From an uncultured Victivallales bacterium (GTDB lineage Bacteria > Verrucomicrobiota > Lentisphaeria > Oligosphaerales > JAFGRS01), in NCBI GenBank assembly GCA_903834675.1, contig CAILKC010000538.1, forward strand, positions 1-6,640: a DNA stretch of 6,640 bases. The letters are read 5' to 3'. Shown piece after piece: positions 4,847 to 6,640 of the stretch (its first letter is position 1; each line of letters starts with the position of its first letter). A program made the translations under genes and the position numbers. The notes beneath the pieces were generated by a model. That model was not told the origin of the DNA. It saw nothing but the letters and a program-made list of their open reading frames with translations, and made no database searches.

Positions 4847-5410
4847 ATGGCCGATGTAATCGTCATAGGAGGTGCCCCTGGAACCGGCAAGTCCACCCTT
4901 GCCAGTGAACTTCAGGCGCGACTGCGCTCTCCGTGGATCGATTTCGGGCGCATCCGTGAGTTTCACCTTGAACGAGATTGGCTCAATCAGAGCGAGCAGG
5001 AAGAGGCCATGTCGTTCGAGAATCTGTTGTTCATTCTCCGGAACTACAGGCGGCATGGGTACGCGAACGTCATCATCGAAGACCTGCAAGACGGCCGCAT
5101 CGTGCAGATGGCGCATCTCACGGATCTCGATGTTCGCATCCTGACGCTGGTCCTCGGGGACCATGATGAGTTGCGGAAACGGATTCGTGAACGTGACGAG
5201 GGTTGGCGTAACGGGGACAAAGCTGTCGAATGGAACCGAAGGGTAATGGAACGGATGACGTTGCCCGGTGAGGTCAAACTGGATGTCATAGGCATGACGC
5301 CAAGCGAGGTGGTTCGGCTGGCCGTGCAGTGTTTGGGCATCGAGAACGATGATGTCGCCCAACCCTCTTCTGCTGGCGACGTCGCTACCCGCGCCGCGCC
5401 ACAGCCGTGA
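4847..5410 (+). CDS. Small P-loop ATPase / kinase-like protein (AAA_33-like), cassette 3 cargo
   Basis: 187 residues. Walker A GAPGTGKST at residues 9-17 on a VIVIGG strand; Walker B-like VIIED at 75-79; a lid-type arginine-rich segment LRKRIRERDEGWR at 109-121. This is the layout of small-molecule phosphotransferases (adenylylate, gluconate, chloramphenicol or Zeta-type kinases), with one domain and no other module. Substrate unknown; cytoplasmic. I chose ATG 4847 since it starts right before the P-loop strand; a longer form from ATG 4799 would add a basic, cassette-boundary-encoded stretch and is unlikely. No strong ribosome site is seen (GGAAG lies about 17 bases upstream). Residues 171-187 (AQPSSAGDVATRAAPQP) come from the attC-like site. 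It starts 38 bases after the cassette boundary. Confidence 0.88.
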   Translation: MADVIVIGGAPGTGKSTLASELQARLRSPWIDFGRIREFHLERDWLNQSEQEEAMSFENLLFILRNYRRHGYANVIIEDLQDGRIVQMAHLTDLDVRILTLVLGDHDELRKRIRERDEGWRNGDKAVEWNRRVMERMTLPGEVKLDVIGMTPSEVVRLAVQCLGIENDDVAQPSSAGDVATRAAPQP

Positions 5411-5418
5411 CGTTGGCG
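5357..5418 (+). other. attC-like site ending cassette 3
   Basis: 62 bp. The left box GCCCAAC (5357-5363) fits RYYYAAC exactly and is the perfect complement of the start of cassette 3 (GTTGGGC, 4808-4814). The right box GTTGGCG (5412-5418) keeps GTTGG only. Inside, GCTGGCG (5372-5378) pairs with CGCC-ac-AGC (5397-5405), leaving two extra bases, but the outer arms do not pair. It appears degenerate and may mark the right end of the array. Confidence 0.45.
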
Positions 5419-5442
5419 GGGAAATGTAAGGATGCGAGCCCT

Positions 5443-6640
5443 ATGACGGATATGGCGCTGAATTACCACCTCATGCATCCCGGCGGTGAAAGCCTTCCTG
5501 GAGACCCCAATGCCGCCTTCCACATCGATGGCATCTATCACCTCCATTACATTCTCAGCCATCCTTGGCGCGGCCGGAACTCGTTTTCCTTCATTCACGT
5601 CACCAGCCCCGACATGCTTCACTGGACCTGGCAACCCACCCAGCTCCAGCCGGCCTTTACCGGGCACGGCATGTTCAGCGGCACCGGCTTCTTGAGCAAG
5701 GATGGCCTCCCCGCCGTTATCTACCATGGGGAATCCTCCGGCAGGAACCAGATCGCCCTGGCCAAGGACCGCCGCCTCTCCGGCTGGGAACAACCCTATC
5801 CCGTCGATGTCCGCAAACCCGACGGCTCGCCCGACGAGATCAGGCACTGGGATCCGGACTGCTTCCTGATCGGCGACACCTACTATGCGATTTCCGGCGG
5901 CGAGGATCCGCCCCTGCTCAAGTCCAAGGACCTGCGCAGGTGGACGAGAGTCGGGCCGTTCCTGCAACAGGACCTGCCCGACGTGGCACGCGGCGAAGAC
6001 GTATCCTGCCCGAACTTCTTCCCCATCGGCGGGCGCTGGATGCTCCTCTGCATCTCGCATCACCTCGGCTGTCGCTACTACCTCGGCGACTGGGATGCGC
6101 AGGCCGAGCAGTTCGTCCCCGCACAGCATGGGCGCATGAATTGGCGTCGCGAGAACCAGAGCCTGTTCGGTAGGGCCTCGTGGCGCGTGGACTTCTTCGC
6201 CCCCGAAAGCCTTCTGGCCCCCGACGGCCGCCGCATCATGTGGGCTTGGCTCGCCACCGTGGACCGCCGCGACGGCGCCATGAGCCGCCTCACCCTCCAG
6301 TCCCTCCCGCGCGAGTTGGACGTGTCTGCCGACGGTCGCCTGCGTATCCGCCCGCTTCGTGAGCTGGAAACGCTGCGGCGCGAGCCGGTCCTGCTCGAGA
6401 ACACCGACCTCACGGAGATCGTGGGTGATGTTTCAGCCGAGCGCTCGCCCCCCGGGACGAAGCTGGCCGACCTTCCCGGCGAGGCCGTCGAGGTGTGCGT
6501 CACCATCCCCCGCGTCGAGGCAGATCGAAAGCTGTTTGGCCTGACGCTGTTTGCCGACGGCAAAGGCGGTGGGCTTTCTCTGGTGATCCGACCCGAGACC
6601 GGGGCGCTTCGGCTGGGGACGACGGAAGCGCCGTTTGCCG
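5443..6640 (+). CDS. Glycoside hydrolase family 32 (fructosidase/levanase-like), N-terminal part
   Basis: 399 residues, open to the window end. This enzyme class hydrolyses fructans or sucrose by a retaining mechanism. A five-bladed propeller is visible. GDPNAAFHIDGIYHLHY (20-36) is the NDPNG-type motif with nucleophile D21. FSGTGF (78-83) is a sugar-contact motif. RHWDPDCF (134-141) is the RDP-type motif with D137. GEDVSCPNFF (184-193) replaces the usual ECP motif, so E185 is the probable acid/base. A beta-sandwich begins near residue 350. No signal peptide, so cytoplasmic as read. Start ATG 5443 has AGGA ten bases upstream; ATG 5452 is an alternative. Fructan versus other substrate cannot be decided. 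It follows the last attC-like site by about 25 bases but is long and GC-rich, unlike the cassettes. Confidence 0.9.
   Translation, partial: MTDMALNYHLMHPGGESLPGDPNAAFHIDGIYHLHYILSHPWRGRNSFSFIHVTSPDMLHWTWQPTQLQPAFTGHGMFSGTGFLSKDGLPAVIYHGESSGRNQIALAKDRRLSGWEQPYPVDVRKPDGSPDEIRHWDPDCFLIGDTYYAISGGEDPPLLKSKDLRRWTRVGPFLQQDLPDVARGEDVSCPNFFPIGGRWMLLCISHHLGCRYYLGDWDAQAEQFVPAQHGRMNWRRENQSLFGRASWRVDFFAPESLLAPDGRRIMWAWLATVDRRDGAMSRLTLQSLPRELDVSADGRLRIRPLRELETLRREPVLLENTDLTEIVGDVSAERSPPGTKLADLPGEAVEVCVTIPRVEADRKLFGLTLFADGKGGGLSLVIRPETGALRLGTTEAPFA

Larger units (their letters stand above)
3306..5412 (+). mobile_element. Integron-like gene-cassette array without IntI (CALIN), four cassettes
   Basis: Four head-to-tail units, each bounded by its own pair of complementary boxes. 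Cassette 0 is 3306-3795 (TTGAAC at 3306-3311, GTTCAAC at 3747-3753). Cassette 1 is 3796-4217 (TTCGGT at 3796-3801, ACCGAAC at 4164-4170). Cassette 2 is 4218-4808 (TTGGCC at 4218-4223, CGCCAAC at 4754-4760, one mismatch). Cassette 3 is 4809-5412 (TTGGGC at 4809-4814, GCCCAAC at 5357-5363). In integron cassettes the recombination point is G/TT, and the left box of the attC is complementary to the start of the same cassette. That is the pattern seen here, with a different box for each unit. Genes start 19, 28 and 38 bases after boundaries 1-3 and stop 11 bases before, or inside, the attC. All are in one orientation. Individual sites are degenerate, so the array may be old or use a divergent integrase. 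Confidence 0.6.

Noticed and set aside
5432..5446. Tiny leader frame M-R-A-L overlapping the GH32 start as ATGA
   Set aside because: Four codons are expected by chance; its apparent ribosome site is the one serving the GH32 start.
5044..6129. 361-codon minus-strand frame
   Set aside because: Antisense to the kinase-like gene and the GH32 gene, both of which carry clear motifs on the plus strand.
5565..6173. 202-codon plus-strand frame inside the GH32 region
   Set aside because: Out of frame with the GH32 protein and rich in R/P/A; the GH32 frame (from 5443) has all family motifs.

Overview
The window is high-GC bacterial DNA. It has Shine-Dalgarno sites, a Sec-type signal peptide, a DUF4832-type secreted glycosidase and a GH32 enzyme with an E-D-V-S-C-P motif. 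That mix fits the Planctomycetota/Verrucomicrobiota/Kiritimatiellota group, but this is inference from gene content and no marker gene is present.

Left part (1-2752, all minus strand). A PadR-family regulator (258-635) is translationally coupled through an ATGA overlap to the start of a MIP-family channel (aquaporin/glycerol facilitator) that runs off the left edge. Upstream lies a 638-residue secreted DUF4832-type glycoside-hydrolase-like protein (836-2752) with a C-terminal carbohydrate-binding-like domain.

Middle non-coding part (2753-3305). This holds three near-identical copies of a 43-bp REP-like hairpin repeat at 73-74 bp spacing. A strong minus-strand intrinsic terminator (3171-3205) follows, with no recognisable gene feeding into it.

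Right-centre part (about 3305-5418). I read this as an integron-type gene-cassette array without its own IntI (a CALIN). Four successive units each start with TTNNNN and end at a complementary NNNNAAC box: TTGAAC/GTTCAAC, TTCGGT/ACCGAAC, TTGGCC/(C)GCCAAC and TTGGGC/GCCCAAC. The boxes differ between units but match within each unit (one mismatch in the third pair), as cassettes do. The clearest attC (4164-4223) folds into a hairpin with an extrahelical C. The cargo is a relic of a tyrosine recombinase plus zinc-ribbon coding sequence, a conserved hypothetical protein, a DUF4160-DUF2442 pair, and a small P-loop kinase-like protein. Genes start 19-38 bases after each cassette boundary and stop just before or inside the attC, as in known cassettes. 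The block is partly more A/T-rich than its flanks.

Right end (5443-6640). A GH32 (levanase/fructosidase-like) gene on the plus strand runs off the window. It lies just past the last attC-like site and looks like ordinary chromosomal sugar-metabolism DNA.
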